NCBI GenBank assembly: GCA_013288985.1
Contig: JABDAT010000012.1
Location: forward strand, 1-41,771
Length of the DNA stretch: 41,771 nt
From: Alphaproteobacteria bacterium
Lineage (GTDB): Bacteria > Pseudomonadota > Alphaproteobacteria > Rickettsiales > JABCZZ01
Direction: 5' to 3'
Positions within the stretch are counted from its first letter, which is position 1. Every line of letters starts with the position of its first letter. The translations under genes and the position numbers were made by a program. This document shows, piece after piece, positions 33,579 to 41,771 of the stretch. The notes beneath the pieces are model-generated. The model had not been told where the DNA came from and searched no databases. It saw only the letters and a program-made list of their open reading frames with translations.

Positions 33579-33773
33579 CTATTTGCTGTTAACGGCTTCA
33601 TCTATAACGATACTTCTATCATGTTCAAATGCAAGCAATTTAAAATCATAATACATGGTGTTACTATCTTTACAGCCGCTCTGTACCATTTTTACAGCTT
33701 TTGCTGTAGCGAGATCGCATTCTTTGCCGCCATATTCGACAAAGAAACAGAAAGCTGTTGATTCATAGGGCAT
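33579..33773 (-). CDS. Small ORF coupled to the prepilin gene
   Basis: A 64-residue frame ends in TAG one nt before the prepilin ATG (TAG-T-ATG). The product begins [19 protein letters not shown] and contains three cysteines, with no signal peptide and no similarity I recognise. It has no clear Shine-Dalgarno. The near-perfect abutment with a gene that itself lacks a Shine-Dalgarno supports translational coupling. It starts 67 nt from the divergent sucB. It could be a real small protein or only a coupling leader. Confidence 0.45.
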   Translation of the reverse strand: MPYESTAFCFFVEYGGKECDLATAKAVKMVQSGCKDSNTMYYDFKLLAFEHDRSIVIDEAVNSK

Positions 33774-33840
33774 TCACAGCGTAAATAGGGACGAGTTTCA
33801 TAGCGGTGATATTAACCTGGCCGCAAATATAGAGGAAGTT

Positions 33841-35079
33841 ATGGCACTGAAGGACATTCTTGTACCCACTATGGGCGAATCGGTTAGCGAAGCAACCATA
33901 TCTAAATGGTTCAAGAAAGTCGGCGATGCGGTAAAACAGGATGAGCCGGTGGCCGAGCTTGAAACGGATAAAGTGACGCTTGAAGTCAATGCGCCAGCAA
34001 ATGGCGTATTAAAAGAAATTAAAGCGGCGCAAGGCAGCACGGTTGGCGTGGGTGCTTTATTGGGTACTATTGAAGAAGGTGCCGCTGGCAAAGCCTCTGC
34101 TCCCGTTCCTGCGGCAAAAGCTGCAGTAGCAGCTCCTGCTCCCGCACCTGTACCTGCCGCAAAACCTGCTCCGGCTGCAGCTTCAGCCCCTGCGCCCGTA
34201 GCGCCGCCGCCTTCACCCGCTCCTGCTAATGCATCGGGCCCTGCCGCGCGTAAGATCGCTGTGGAATCGGGCATTGACCCGGCCGTTGTTCCAGGCACCG
34301 GCAAAGACGGGCGTGCTACTAAAGGTGATGTGCTTGGATTTAAAAATGCTTCTCCAGCTGCTTCTTCTGCATCTTCAGGTCCGCGTGAAGAACGCGTGAA
34401 GATGACCAAATTGCGCCAGACTATTGCCAAACGTTTGAAGGATTCGCAGAACACGGCGGCTATTCTTACGACTTTTAATGAAATCGATATGAGCAATGTC
34501 ATGGCATTGCGCAATGAGTATAAGGATGCGTTTGAGAAAAAACACGGGGTCCGCCTTGGGTTCATGTCCTTCTTTGTTAAGGCGGCGGTTAATGCGCTCA
34601 AGGAAATTCCCGAGGTCAACGCCCATATCGAAGGCGACGAAGTTGTCTATAAGCATTATTACGACATAGGTGTTGCTGTAGGCGGCGCGCAAGGGCTTGT
34701 GGTGCCGGTGGTGCGCAATGCCGACCAGTTATCGATTGCGGAAATTGAAACTGAAATAGCCCGTCTCGCCCAGAAAGCCAAAGACAGCACGCTTGCCATG
34801 AGTGACATGACCGGCGGCACTTTCACCGTATCTAATGGTGGGGTTTACGGGTCGCTCATGTCGACTCCGATTATCAACCCGCCGCAATCGGCGATTCTCG
34901 GCATGCATAAAACCGAAGAACGTCCGATTGCTGTGAAGGGGCAGGTGGTTATCCGCCCGATGATGTATGTGGCGGTTTCCTATGATCACCGCATTATCGA
35001 TGGACGTGAATCAGTCACTTTCCTTGTAAAAATCAAAGAAGCCGTCGAAGATCCCAGAAGACTACTGCTCGGCGTATAA
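33841..35079 (+). CDS. sucB: 2-oxoglutarate dehydrogenase E2 (dihydrolipoyl succinyltransferase)
   Basis: This E2 core of the 2-oxoglutarate dehydrogenase complex passes the succinyl group from lipoyl-lysine to CoA. Of its 412 residues, the lipoyl domain has the lipoylated K44 in ETDKVTLEV. An Ala-Pro rich linker (about 85-140) follows, then a peripheral-subunit-binding domain with [27 protein letters not shown]. The catalytic domain has H383 and D387 in [19 protein letters not shown] precedes the ATG. The usual neighbours sucA and lpd are not in the window, which is uncommon. A tRNA gene follows 22 nt after the stop. Confidence 0.95.
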   Translation: MALKDILVPTMGESVSEATISKWFKKVGDAVKQDEPVAELETDKVTLEVNAPANGVLKEIKAAQGSTVGVGALLGTIEEGAAGKASAPVPAAKAAVAAPAPAPVPAAKPAPAAASAPAPVAPPPSPAPANASGPAARKIAVESGIDPAVVPGTGKDGRATKGDVLGFKNASPAASSASSGPREERVKMTKLRQTIAKRLKDSQNTAAILTTFNEIDMSNVMALRNEYKDAFEKKHGVRLGFMSFFVKAAVNALKEIPEVNAHIEGDEVVYKHYYDIGVAVGGAQGLVVPVVRNADQLSIAEIETEIARLAQKAKDSTLAMSDMTGGTFTVSNGGVYGSLMSTPIINPPQSAILGMHKTEERPIAVKGQVVIRPMMYVAVSYDHRIIDGRESVTFLVKIKEAVEDPRRLLLGV

Positions 35080-35101
35080 TTTTGTCGTGAGTTCGTCCTT
35101 T

Positions 35102-35178
35102 GTGCCCGTAGCTCAGCTGGATAGAGCAACAGCCTTCTAAGCTGTAGGTCGTGGGTTCGAATCCCGCCGGGCACGCCA
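35102..35178 (+). tRNA. tRNA-Arg (anticodon TCT)
   Basis: The complete 77-nt cloverleaf has acceptor GTGCCCG/CGGGCAC, a D arm GCTCAGCTGGATAGAGC, anticodon stem ACAGC/GCTGT around loop CTTCTAA, a T arm with TTCGAAT, discriminator G and encoded CCA. The anticodon TCT reads AGA/AGG arginine codons. Its 3' end is duplicated at 37007-37026. Confidence 0.97.
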
Positions 35179-35179
35179 T
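35160..35179 (+). repeat. Left 20-bp direct repeat at the tRNA-Arg 3' end (att-like)
   Basis: AATCCCGCCGGGCACGCCAT here covers the T-stem, the acceptor 3' strand and CCA of tRNA-Arg(TCT), plus one more base. The identical 20 bases recur at 37007-37026 in the same direction. This is the usual arrangement left when an element integrates into a tRNA 3' end. Confidence 0.7.
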
Positions 35180-35264
35180 CAATGCGTTAGCCTATGTTTA
35201 GCTTAAGACATTGTGGATTTAGCCTAATCTAAACGCCAAAAGAAGCAGATAAAACTCTTCCTGG

Positions 35265-36860
35265 TCATTTGGATTTGGCGACAATTTCAAGCTTTGCTAC
35301 CTCTGTATTCAGATTCATATGTCGGGCTATCTTTTGTGATAACAATGCAGGCTCGAAAGGTTTAGGAATAAAATCGTCCATTCCAGCCTCGATACACCCC
35401 TCCTTATCTTGCTCTCTTACATGTGCCGTCATGGCGACTATAGGAGTACGGTTCAACGCTCTCTCCGCCTCTATTTTGCGGATTCGGCGGGTTGCTTCCA
35501 ACCCATCAAGCTCGTGCATCTGCACATCCATTAGAATCACGCCATAATGGCCATGCGCAAATTTCCTAAGCGCATCAAAGCCGTTATATGCCACGTCATA
35601 ATCATATCCCAACTGCTCCAACATAGTGCCGGCTACCATGATGTTTGGTTCATAATCCTCTACCAAAAGAACATTTTTATTATGCACGGGCGCTGTAGGA
35701 GCGTTATTGGCGGAGAAGCTCTCGATAGGGGAAACTCTCTGAGTGTTTTTAAGCGGAAGAATAACCGTAAATGTAGTTCCTACTCCCGGTTGGCTATCCA
35801 ACTTAATAGCGCCACCCATTTTCTCTATACATGCCTTGGAAATTGCCAATCCTAAACCCGATCCACCATACCTTCTGGTAATGGATGAATCAGCCTGCAT
35901 AAACTTGTCAAAGACAGTCTCAAGCTTGTCTTCTGGTATGCCAATGCCAGTATCCTGGACTTTAATGGCTACCCGTGTCGTGTCGCTATCTTTATCTACG
36001 GTGCCGGTTATATCGACTTCAATAGAACCATTATCCGTGAACTTAACGGCGTTGGAAAGGAGGTTCATCAGCACCTGATGGATACGTAACGGGTCCCCCA
36101 GGTAGTAGCGGTTAAGCGAAGGCGCGTAATTGACGTATAACGTGAGATTTTTCTCACTTGCTTTAACATTAGTAACACTAATTGCCTTTTCTACCTGTTC
36201 CGCCAGGTTGAACTCGACTGTTTCAACTTCAAAAGAATCTGATTCAATTTTGGCAAAATCGAGAAGATCATTAATGAGTTCCATTAAGTTATCGGCGCTG
36301 AGCTTGAGTGTTTCGATAAACTTCTTTGCTTGCTCCGGCAGCCCGTCCATGCGCTGGAGAAGGTGAGAAAGTCCGATAACCGCATTCATAGGCGTGCGCA
36401 GTTCATGGCTCATATTCGCCATAAATTCATCCTTTTTACGACTAACTTCCTTCAATGCCATTTCCGCCCGAATACGATCGCGAATATCACGCGAGACTTT
36501 CGATGCGCCGATAATATTTCCCATTCCATCACGAATAGGCGAGACGGTTAGCGATACGGGAATCAGGTGCCCGTCTTTATGACGACGCATCGTTTCAAAA
36601 TGATCAATTTTATCACCTGTTTTCAGCGTTGTTAAAATTTTATCCTCCTCATGGAGGCGGTCTGCCGGAATAATGAGGGTAATATGCTTTCCAAAGACCT
36701 CTTCCGCTGTATAACCGAATATGCGTTCAGCAGCAGGATTCCACGAGGTGATATTACCCTTTAAATCTTTACTGATAATCGCATCATCCGATGAAGTGAT
36801 AATGGCGGCAAGGTAGGCTTGCGTTTCTACATTATCAATTGAGGAGGGTGCTTTTATCAT
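35265..36860 (-). CDS. PAS-containing hybrid histidine kinase with receiver domain
   Basis: This cytosolic 531-residue sensor kinase has no membrane segment. The N-terminal PAS/PAC domain (about 15-130) has AIISKDLKGNITSWNPAAERIFGYTAEE. HisKA has the phosphorylated H152 in MANMSHELRTPMNAVIGL, and HATPase (about 255-372) has HQVLMNLLSNAVKFT, DTGIGIPE and YGGSGLGLAI. The C-terminal receiver domain (about 395-515) has D445 in ILMDVQM and the late VAMTAH. No partner regulator is adjacent. It is the only gene between the two 20-bp repeats derived from tRNA-Arg, so it could have arrived on an integrating element, although no integrase remains. Confidence 0.92.
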   Translation of the reverse strand: MIKAPSSIDNVETQAYLAAIITSSDDAIISKDLKGNITSWNPAAERIFGYTAEEVFGKHITLIIPADRLHEEDKILTTLKTGDKIDHFETMRRHKDGHLIPVSLTVSPIRDGMGNIIGASKVSRDIRDRIRAEMALKEVSRKKDEFMANMSHELRTPMNAVIGLSHLLQRMDGLPEQAKKFIETLKLSADNLMELINDLLDFAKIESDSFEVETVEFNLAEQVEKAISVTNVKASEKNLTLYVNYAPSLNRYYLGDPLRIHQVLMNLLSNAVKFTDNGSIEVDITGTVDKDSDTTRVAIKVQDTGIGIPEDKLETVFDKFMQADSSITRRYGGSGLGLAISKACIEKMGGAIKLDSQPGVGTTFTVILPLKNTQRVSPIESFSANNAPTAPVHNKNVLLVEDYEPNIMVAGTMLEQLGYDYDVAYNGFDALRKFAHGHYGVILMDVQMHELDGLEATRRIRKIEAERALNRTPIVAMTAHVREQDKEGCIEAGMDDFIPKPFEPALLSQKIARHMNLNTEVAKLEIVAKSK

Positions 36861-37180
36861 GATGCCTACTATTAAACCGCTTACACTTAACTATTCCTCA
36901 TCAAGAAACCATTGGGTATTAAATGTTCTGGTATGGGCCAAGCGTTAAAACGCCGCAGTAAAACGAGCCGGCTTTTAAGGCTGAATGGCCAGGAAGCCCA
37001 TTTATCAATCCCGCCGGGCACGCCATTTCTTTGATATAGGCATTTGGGCAAACAAGTCGAAGGGCTTGCGCATTGAATAGTTAATATTTTCCTTTCAGCG
37101 TTAATAATATGTGATATAATTTATGACGTTATAAGCAATATTATCAATACATTATCGAAATACATAAAAGGAATGCAGCA
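36861..37180. other. Intergenic region holding the right att-like site
   Basis: In 320 nt I see no gene. The left part is the upstream region of the histidine kinase, and 37007-37026 holds the second copy of the tRNA-Arg 3' end. The DNA just before it does not fold as a tRNA, so only the 3' end was copied. The remainder is AT-rich and ends with AAAGGA before the next gene. Confidence 0.6.
37007..37026 (+). repeat. Right 20-bp direct repeat of the tRNA-Arg 3' end (att-like)
   Basis: This copy is identical over 20 bases to 35160-35179. The sequence before it (GGAAGCCCATTTATC) is unrelated to the tRNA body, and the identity stops right after CCAT, so it is a boundary-like remnant rather than a second tRNA gene. 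Confidence 0.7.
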
Positions 37181-37555
37181 ATGGTTGAAACGCTTGATGA
37201 TCTAAAGAAAATAGCAAAGGGCATGACCGAGGCATATCTCACTCCACTTGCTAATGGCAATCCAATCCCCGGCAAAATACATACAGCAATGAATGAATTG
37301 ATCGATAAAATTCCTACTGCTAGGCCATCACCAGCTACATCATATCCTTATCTGTTCGGCCCTGTAGTTGCCCCAACCAGTGGCGTTACTAATAATGATA
37401 AGATGAAGATAGTAAACGAAGTACGCGGTTTTCTTGGAAACGGAAGATGTCCTGGTTCTAAGGAGATTGATGATGGGTTATTGAAACCTATTGAGGCAAG
37501 AGTGCGCCAAGGATTGGGAATGGCATCTTTACCAAGTGTTAAGAGCAGAAGCTGA
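37181..37555 (+). CDS. Hypothetical soluble protein
   Basis: The 124-residue product begins MVETLDDLKKIAKGMTEAY and appears helical at both ends, with a Pro/Ser/Thr-rich middle (ARPSPATSYPYLFGPVVAPTSG). There is no signal peptide or membrane helix. AAAGGA with suitable spacing precedes the ATG. The 3' end overlaps the convergent nitrilase-family gene by 27 nt. Base composition is AT-rich like the att-like region beside it, though it lies just outside the repeats. I recognise no family. Confidence 0.55.
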   Translation: MVETLDDLKKIAKGMTEAYLTPLANGNPIPGKIHTAMNELIDKIPTARPSPATSYPYLFGPVVAPTSGVTNNDKMKIVNEVRGFLGNGRCPGSKEIDDGLLKPIEARVRQGLGMASLPSVKSRS

Positions 37556-38386
37556 AAGCGTAAACACACGATCATGCTTGAGCGAAGGGATCATTGCTCT
37601 TGCTTCGGCAATTTTATCTGTGTCGATAGTGGCGGTAATGATGCCGGTTTTATCTGCGCTGGCTTCGGCAATGATTTCCCCCCATGGCGCTACGATGAGC
37701 GAATGGCCATAGGTATGCCGGTTGCCAGGATGGCTTCCGCATTGTGCGGGAGCGAATACATAACAGCCATTTTCAATCGCTCTTGTGCGTAATAGTACAT
37801 GCCAATGCGCTGTGCCGGTGGTGACGGTAAATGCGGCGGGCACACTTAAGAAATCGGCGCCTGCCTGTGCGAGAGTGCGGTAGAGATGCGGAAAACGCAC
37901 ATCATAACACACTGTCATACCGAGCTTTCCCCAGGGCATTTGCGCTATGACTGCTTTATCCCCGCCTGCGATGCGCGCCGACTCATGATAATGTTCGCCG
38001 TTTTTTAATGTGACATCAAACAGGTGGATTTTATCATAATGGGCAACGATATTGCCCTGATCGTCAATCAACAGGGAGCGGTTGCACGACTTATTTTCCG
38101 CTGCTGGCATCTGAACTGAGCCTATCAGCAGCCAGATTTTCAGTTCGCGTGCGAGTGCGGAGCATAGAGCAATTGCGGCGTCCGGCGAAGGCGGCGCGCC
38201 TTTGCCTGGTTCCTGCATGTAGAAAGCATTTTCAGGCAGGGTAATGAAATTAGCACCCTTGCTTACGGCTTCGCGCACATATTGCTGCGCCATCTCCATG
38301 CCGGCGTTAATATCGTCTTGTGCGTTAAGCTGTATACATGCGGCAATAAATTCCATATCTATTCCATCATTTGCTTGTGGTGACAT
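37529..38386 (-). CDS. Carbon-nitrogen hydrolase (nitrilase superfamily, Nit/omega-amidase-like)
   Basis: The 285-residue enzyme has the full Glu-Lys-Cys triad: E in ITLPENAFY, K in AHYDKIHLFDV and C in GMTVCYDVRFPHLYR. The flanking VPAAFTVTTGTAHWHVLLRTRAIENGCYVFAPAQCG is typical of the Nit1/Nit2 branch, which repairs deaminated glutathione or acts on omega-amides such as 2-oxoglutaramate. An omega-amidase role near the nitrogen regulator glnD would fit but is inference. Two starts are possible: the first ATG, or a Met at codon 11 (MEFIAACIQL), which has GGAA upstream and better matches the family start. It diverges from glnD. Confidence 0.9.
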   Translation of the reverse strand: MSPQANDGIDMEFIAACIQLNAQDDINAGMEMAQQYVREAVSKGANFITLPENAFYMQEPGKGAPPSPDAAIALCSALARELKIWLLIGSVQMPAAENKSCNRSLLIDDQGNIVAHYDKIHLFDVTLKNGEHYHESARIAGGDKAVIAQMPWGKLGMTVCYDVRFPHLYRTLAQAGADFLSVPAAFTVTTGTAHWHVLLRTRAIENGCYVFAPAQCGSHPGNRHTYGHSLIVAPWGEIIAEASADKTGIITATIDTDKIAEARAMIPSLKHDRVFTLSASALNTW

Positions 38387-38408
38387 CGACCCGATAACCT
38401 ATTATAGT
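38380..38408 (+). promoter_or_regulatory. Candidate sigma-70 promoter of glnD, giving a near-leaderless mRNA
   Basis: GTGACA (38380-38385), a 17-nt spacer and TATAGT (38403-38408) match the -35 and -10 consensus at five of six bases each. The glnD ATG begins at 38415, only 6 nt after the -10 box, so transcription would start at or next to the A of the ATG. No Shine-Dalgarno is present. Confidence 0.5.
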
Positions 38409-38414
38409 ATAGCC

Positions 38415-41135
38415 ATGTCCGCTATTAAATACGCCTACGAAATCATCGACATTCGCGTTGTGAAGGAACGTATCGGTAAAACGCCTTCGCTGGAGGCTTT
38501 GCGCGAGCGGGCAATGCCCATAATATGCGAGGCCTATACGCAAGGCAAAGAAGTTATCAGGCAGCGATTTTTATCCAGTTCGCGCGGCTGCGAGGCGATT
38601 GAAGAAGCCTCCTTCCTCATGGATAGCATCATTACCATTCTGCATGATGCAGCGCTTCCTCACTATGAGCCCAAAGAACATATGGCGGTCTTTGCAGTTG
38701 GGGGATATGGGCGCAGCGAACTATTTCCTTATTCCGATGTCGATTTGCTCTTTTTATATGATAAAAAGAACAAGGCCAAAGGCCTGTTCGCTGAGTGGCT
38801 TCTGTATTGCCTCTGGGATTTGGGGCTTACCGTAGGCCATGCAGTGCGCACTATTGAAGAAACGCTTGCCCATGCGGCGGAGGATACCACAATCCGCACC
38901 AATCTTCTTGATGCGCGCTTTATTTGCGGAGACAAGGCGCTCTACGGAACGTTTGAACATAAGTTCCAGGAGTATATTAAAAACGGCAGCGCTGTGGATT
39001 TTGTTGAAACCAAGCTGGCTGAACGAGATGCCCGCCATCTGCGCTGCGGCGATTCGCGCTATGTGCTTGAGCCCAACCTCAAGGAAGGCAAAGGGGGATT
39101 GCGCGATCTGCACACACTCTACTGGCTGGCAAAATATATTTACGGAATTACTTCGCTTGCCGATCTGGTGGGGTTGCGCATGCTCACGCAGGAAGAATAT
39201 AAATCCTTTACCATGGCGCGTGATTTTCTCTGGCGCGTGCGCATGCATATGCATCTTATTGCCGATCGCGGTGAAGAGCGCCTGACATTTGATATGCAGC
39301 GCGCCGTGGCGGAAGCCATGGGCTATTACGACGATGGCAATGCGCGGGCGGTCGAGCGCTTCATGAAGCAGTATTTCCTGGTTGTGCGCACAGTGGGAAA
39401 TCTCACGCGCAGCGTATGCGCCGTGCTGGAAGAAGATAAAAAACGCAAACCCCGCAAAGTATTGGGCGACCGGGTGCAGGAGGAAGCTAAGCTTGCGCCT
39501 TTCCATCTGGACGGCGAGCGTTTGACGGTGGACGATAAAAAGATATTCGGGAAAGATCCATTGCTGCTGATTACCCTGTTTAAGGTGGCGCATGACAATG
39601 CGCTCGACATCCATCCGCATGCATTGCAGATGGTGACACGCAGCCTGTCATACATCGACGCCAGTTTGCGTCGCAATGAGCAGGCGAACAAAGCGTTCAT
39701 GGATATTCTTCTTTCCAGGGATAATCCCGAACCCACCCTCAGGCGCATGAGCGAGGCGGGTGTTCTGGGAAGGTTCATTCCCGATTTTGGCCGTGTCATA
39801 GGCCAGATGCAGTTTGACATGTACCATGTGTTCACGGTGGATGAACATACGATCTTCGCCATCGGCATTCTCCATGGCATCATCATGAATAAGTACAAAG
39901 AGGAAATGCCCATTGCTTCGGAAGTGATACATCTGGTCAAATCGAGGCGCGTGCTGTTTTTATCATTATTTACCCATGATATTGCCAAGGGCAGGGGGGG
40001 CGATCACTCGGTATTGGGCGAGGTGATTATGCGCAAGCTGGCCCGGCGGTTTGGGCTGGATGCCCATGAAACGGAAACCTGCGCCTGGCTGGTGCGCCAC
40101 CATCTGCTCATGAGCCGCACTGCTTTCAAGCGTGATATAGATGATCCCAAAACGATTGAGGATTTTGTCGCCAAGGTGCAATCGCCTGAACGGTTGCGTT
40201 TATTGCTTATTCTTACCGTGGCCGATATCCGCGCGGTCGGGCCGACGGTATGGAACGGTTGGAAGGGAGCGCTGCTGCGAAAACTATATTACGCGGCAAG
40301 CGACATGATGGGGGCAAGCGACACGCAAACGCGCGGCGGGGAACAAAAAAGCCTGAATGAAGAATTGTCGCATCTGTTGGCCGATTGGAAACCGGATGCT
40401 ATCGAAGACTATCTTCAGCAGGGCGGGTCTTCCTTCTGGGCGAGTTGCGATGCGCTAACGCATGCGCGCATAGCACGGTTGTTAAAACAGGCGGAAGATA
40501 CGCAGGCCGCGCTGGTGCTTGATACGCATAGCGATCCATTCCACGCGATTACCGATATTGTGCTTTGCACCCCTGACCAGCAGGGATTATTCTCGAAAAT
40601 ATCAGGCGCGATGGCCCTGGCAAATGCCAATATTGTAAGCGCCAAGATTTTTACGCTTAAAAATGGCATGGCCGTTGAAATGTTCCATATCCAGGATATG
40701 GACGGCAAGGCTTTTGACAAACCCGACAAGCTGGCGCGGCTATCGGTATTGCTCAATAAGGCAGTTGCAGGCGAGCTTGATATGATAAAAGAAATTGCCG
40801 CCACCCATCTGCCTTATCCCAGCCGCATGGAGGTGTTTAAAGTGCCGCCGCGCGTATTTATTGAGAACAAGGCCAGCGCCAATCATAGCGTCATCGAAGT
40901 GGGCGGGCGTGATCGCATTGGGTTTTTGTATACTGTTACCAAAGTGCTCGCCGATTTAGGGCTTACGATTTCAACGGCGCATATTTCCACTTATGGCGAA
41001 CGTGCAGCCGACGTGTTTTATGTGAAGGATGTGTTTGGTATGAAAATTCACCACGAAAGCAAAATCCAGCAGATTTGCGCCAACATGATTGAAGCATTAT
41101 CCACTGCGCCCGAAAAAGCAAAGCGGGCAGGCTGA
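38415..41135 (+). CDS. glnD: Bifunctional uridylyltransferase/uridylyl-removing enzyme
   Basis: GlnD is the glutamine sensor that uridylylates PII proteins when nitrogen is short and removes the group when glutamine is high. The 906-residue protein has four domains in order: nucleotidyltransferase (GGYGRSELFPYSDVDLLFLYD), a helical domain, an HD hydrolase domain (VDEHTIFAIG, SLFTHDIAKGRGGDHSVLG, VRHHLLMS) and two C-terminal ACT domains (TDIVLCTPDQQGLFSKISGAMA; EVGGRDRIGFLYTVTKVL). I use the ATG at MSAIKYAYE. A longer frame reaching 57 codons further up runs into the antisense nitrilase-family gene and has no family character. It shares one base with the start of the CCA-adding enzyme gene. 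Confidence 0.96.
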   Translation: MSAIKYAYEIIDIRVVKERIGKTPSLEALRERAMPIICEAYTQGKEVIRQRFLSSSRGCEAIEEASFLMDSIITILHDAALPHYEPKEHMAVFAVGGYGRSELFPYSDVDLLFLYDKKNKAKGLFAEWLLYCLWDLGLTVGHAVRTIEETLAHAAEDTTIRTNLLDARFICGDKALYGTFEHKFQEYIKNGSAVDFVETKLAERDARHLRCGDSRYVLEPNLKEGKGGLRDLHTLYWLAKYIYGITSLADLVGLRMLTQEEYKSFTMARDFLWRVRMHMHLIADRGEERLTFDMQRAVAEAMGYYDDGNARAVERFMKQYFLVVRTVGNLTRSVCAVLEEDKKRKPRKVLGDRVQEEAKLAPFHLDGERLTVDDKKIFGKDPLLLITLFKVAHDNALDIHPHALQMVTRSLSYIDASLRRNEQANKAFMDILLSRDNPEPTLRRMSEAGVLGRFIPDFGRVIGQMQFDMYHVFTVDEHTIFAIGILHGIIMNKYKEEMPIASEVIHLVKSRRVLFLSLFTHDIAKGRGGDHSVLGEVIMRKLARRFGLDAHETETCAWLVRHHLLMSRTAFKRDIDDPKTIEDFVAKVQSPERLRLLLILTVADIRAVGPTVWNGWKGALLRKLYYAASDMMGASDTQTRGGEQKSLNEELSHLLADWKPDAIEDYLQQGGSSFWASCDALTHARIARLLKQAEDTQAALVLDTHSDPFHAITDIVLCTPDQQGLFSKISGAMALANANIVSAKIFTLKNGMAVEMFHIQDMDGKAFDKPDKLARLSVLLNKAVAGELDMIKEIAATHLPYPSRMEVFKVPPRVFIENKASANHSVIEVGGRDRIGFLYTVTKVLADLGLTISTAHISTYGERAADVFYVKDVFGMKIHHESKIQQICANMIEALSTAPEKAKRAG

Positions 41136-41771
41136 TGCAGATTCATCCCGCATGGCTTGACTGGCCGGAAACGCAAACGCTTATTAAAGCCTTCGGCGAA
41201 AAGCAACAGTTGCGTTTCGTTGGCGGCGCAGTGCGCGACGCAGTGCTTGACCGCCGCGTGCAGGATGTTGACGCGGCGACACCCTTGCGGCCCGAACAGG
41301 TTATGCAGATGCTGACGCAGGCAGGCATCAAGGTGGTGCCTACCGGCATTGATCATGGCACGGTTACGGCGGTCATTGGCAAGCATCATTTTGAAATTAC
41401 CACGCTTAGAAAAGATGTGGCGACGGATGGCAGGCATGCGAAAGTAGCCTATACGGATGACTGGCAAGAGGATGCCGCACGGCGCGATTTCACCATGAAT
41501 GCGCTTTACTGCGATGCTTCAGGTGCTGTCACCGATTATTTCCACGGTATTGAAGACGCAATTGCAGGGCATGTGCGTTTTATTGGTGATGCGGCAACCC
41601 GCATTGCGGAAGATGCGCTCAGGATTTTACGATTCTTCCGTTTCTTCGCTCATTACGGCAAAGCGGCCATCGATCAGCAGGGGCTGGCGGCTTGCGCAAA
41701 GGCGGCGGTGACTATCGATAATCTCTCCGGCGAACGCATCCAGCAGGAAATGATGAAACTGCTTGTTTCTG
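41135..41771 (+). CDS. cca: CCA tRNA nucleotidyltransferase, 3' end beyond the window
   Basis: The open frame runs off the right edge after 212 codons. Family marks are RFVGGAVRDAVLDRRVQDVDAA (nucleotidyltransferase GG and metal-site motif, about 27-48), HGTVTAVIGKHHFEITTLR, RRDFTMNAL and EDALRILRFFRFFA. They belong to the class II CCA-adding enzyme and poly(A) polymerase family. The ATG overlaps the glnD stop (TGATG), so translation is coupled. In this lineage it most likely completes or repairs tRNA 3' ends, though all three tRNAs in the window already encode CCA. Confidence 0.93.
   Translation, partial: MQIHPAWLDWPETQTLIKAFGEKQQLRFVGGAVRDAVLDRRVQDVDAATPLRPEQVMQMLTQAGIKVVPTGIDHGTVTAVIGKHHFEITTLRKDVATDGRHAKVAYTDDWQEDAARRDFTMNALYCDASGAVTDYFHGIEDAIAGHVRFIGDAATRIAEDALRILRFFRFFAHYGKAAIDQQGLAACAKAAVTIDNLSGERIQQEMMKLLVS

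Noticed and set aside
33798-34619. Minus-strand Ala/Gly-rich frame opposite sucB
   Set aside because: The Ala-rich stretch is the complement of the Ala-Pro linker of sucB; no family character.
37007-37026. Second tRNA gene
   Set aside because: Only the 3' terminal 20 bases match; no D or anticodon arm can be formed upstream.
38244-38414. Longer glnD start (57 extra codons)
   Set aside because: The extension lies in the antisense of the nitrilase-family gene and has no similarity to GlnD N-termini.
38754-39620. Minus-strand frame of 288 codons inside glnD
   Set aside because: Antisense to the conserved nucleotidyltransferase part of glnD; His-rich composition typical of shadow frames.

Overview
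The window looks like chromosomal DNA of an alphaproteobacterium of moderate GC content. Pointers are a FliX-type flagellar regulator, a divergent polysaccharide deacetylase beside ctpA, envC and rppH, a glnD-cca pair, and alphaproteobacterial-style ilvBN, guaA and sucB. The lineage cannot be fixed further from this sequence. Most of it is housekeeping DNA with islands of cell-surface genes. No phage, transposase, rRNA or CRISPR array was found.

Layout. 0-3 kb (minus): an unrecognised partial gene overlaps the end of ilvN, behind ilvB. 3.1-4.7 kb (minus): a 520-residue protein that reads as a highly divergent malate/lactate dehydrogenase with an extended C-terminal half. 4.7-9.1 kb (minus): rppH, a divergent polysaccharide deacetylase, ctpA and envC, which are envelope and division functions. 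9.2-12.7 kb (plus): rsfS, rlmH, phoU, gpmI. The 3' ends of envC and rsfS each carry a copy of the same palindromic repeat. 12.7-17.8 kb (minus): a small unknown gene, der, bamB, a YfgM-like TPR protein and guaA. 18-20 kb (plus): fliX, a small unknown gene and a GT61-type glycosyltransferase. 20-24 kb (minus): a polytopic membrane protein, tRNA-Thr, then trxB, peroxiredoxin and ndk. 24.2-26.6 kb (plus): a TPR-sulfotransferase fusion behind a sigma-54-like promoter. 26.6-28.4 kb (minus): a DUF2339 membrane protein and tRNA-Arg(CCG).

28.5-32.6 kb (minus) is a compact five-gene set: an MBOAT acyltransferase, an AlgX/AlgJ-like SGNH protein, a methyltransferase, a dedicated acyl carrier protein and a MaoC-type hot-dog protein. 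It resembles a cross between alginate acetylation and dlt-type systems and is the best candidate here for an undescribed surface-modification pathway. Next come a prepilin preceded by a tightly coupled small ORF, the divergent sucB, and tRNA-Arg(TCT). The last 20 bases of that tRNA region recur 1.85 kb downstream, beyond a single hybrid histidine kinase, as in an integrated element. The window ends with a small unknown gene, a nitrilase-family amidase, glnD (possibly leaderless) and the 5' part of the CCA-adding enzyme.

Functional assignments come from motif recognition by eye. No database or structural search was possible.
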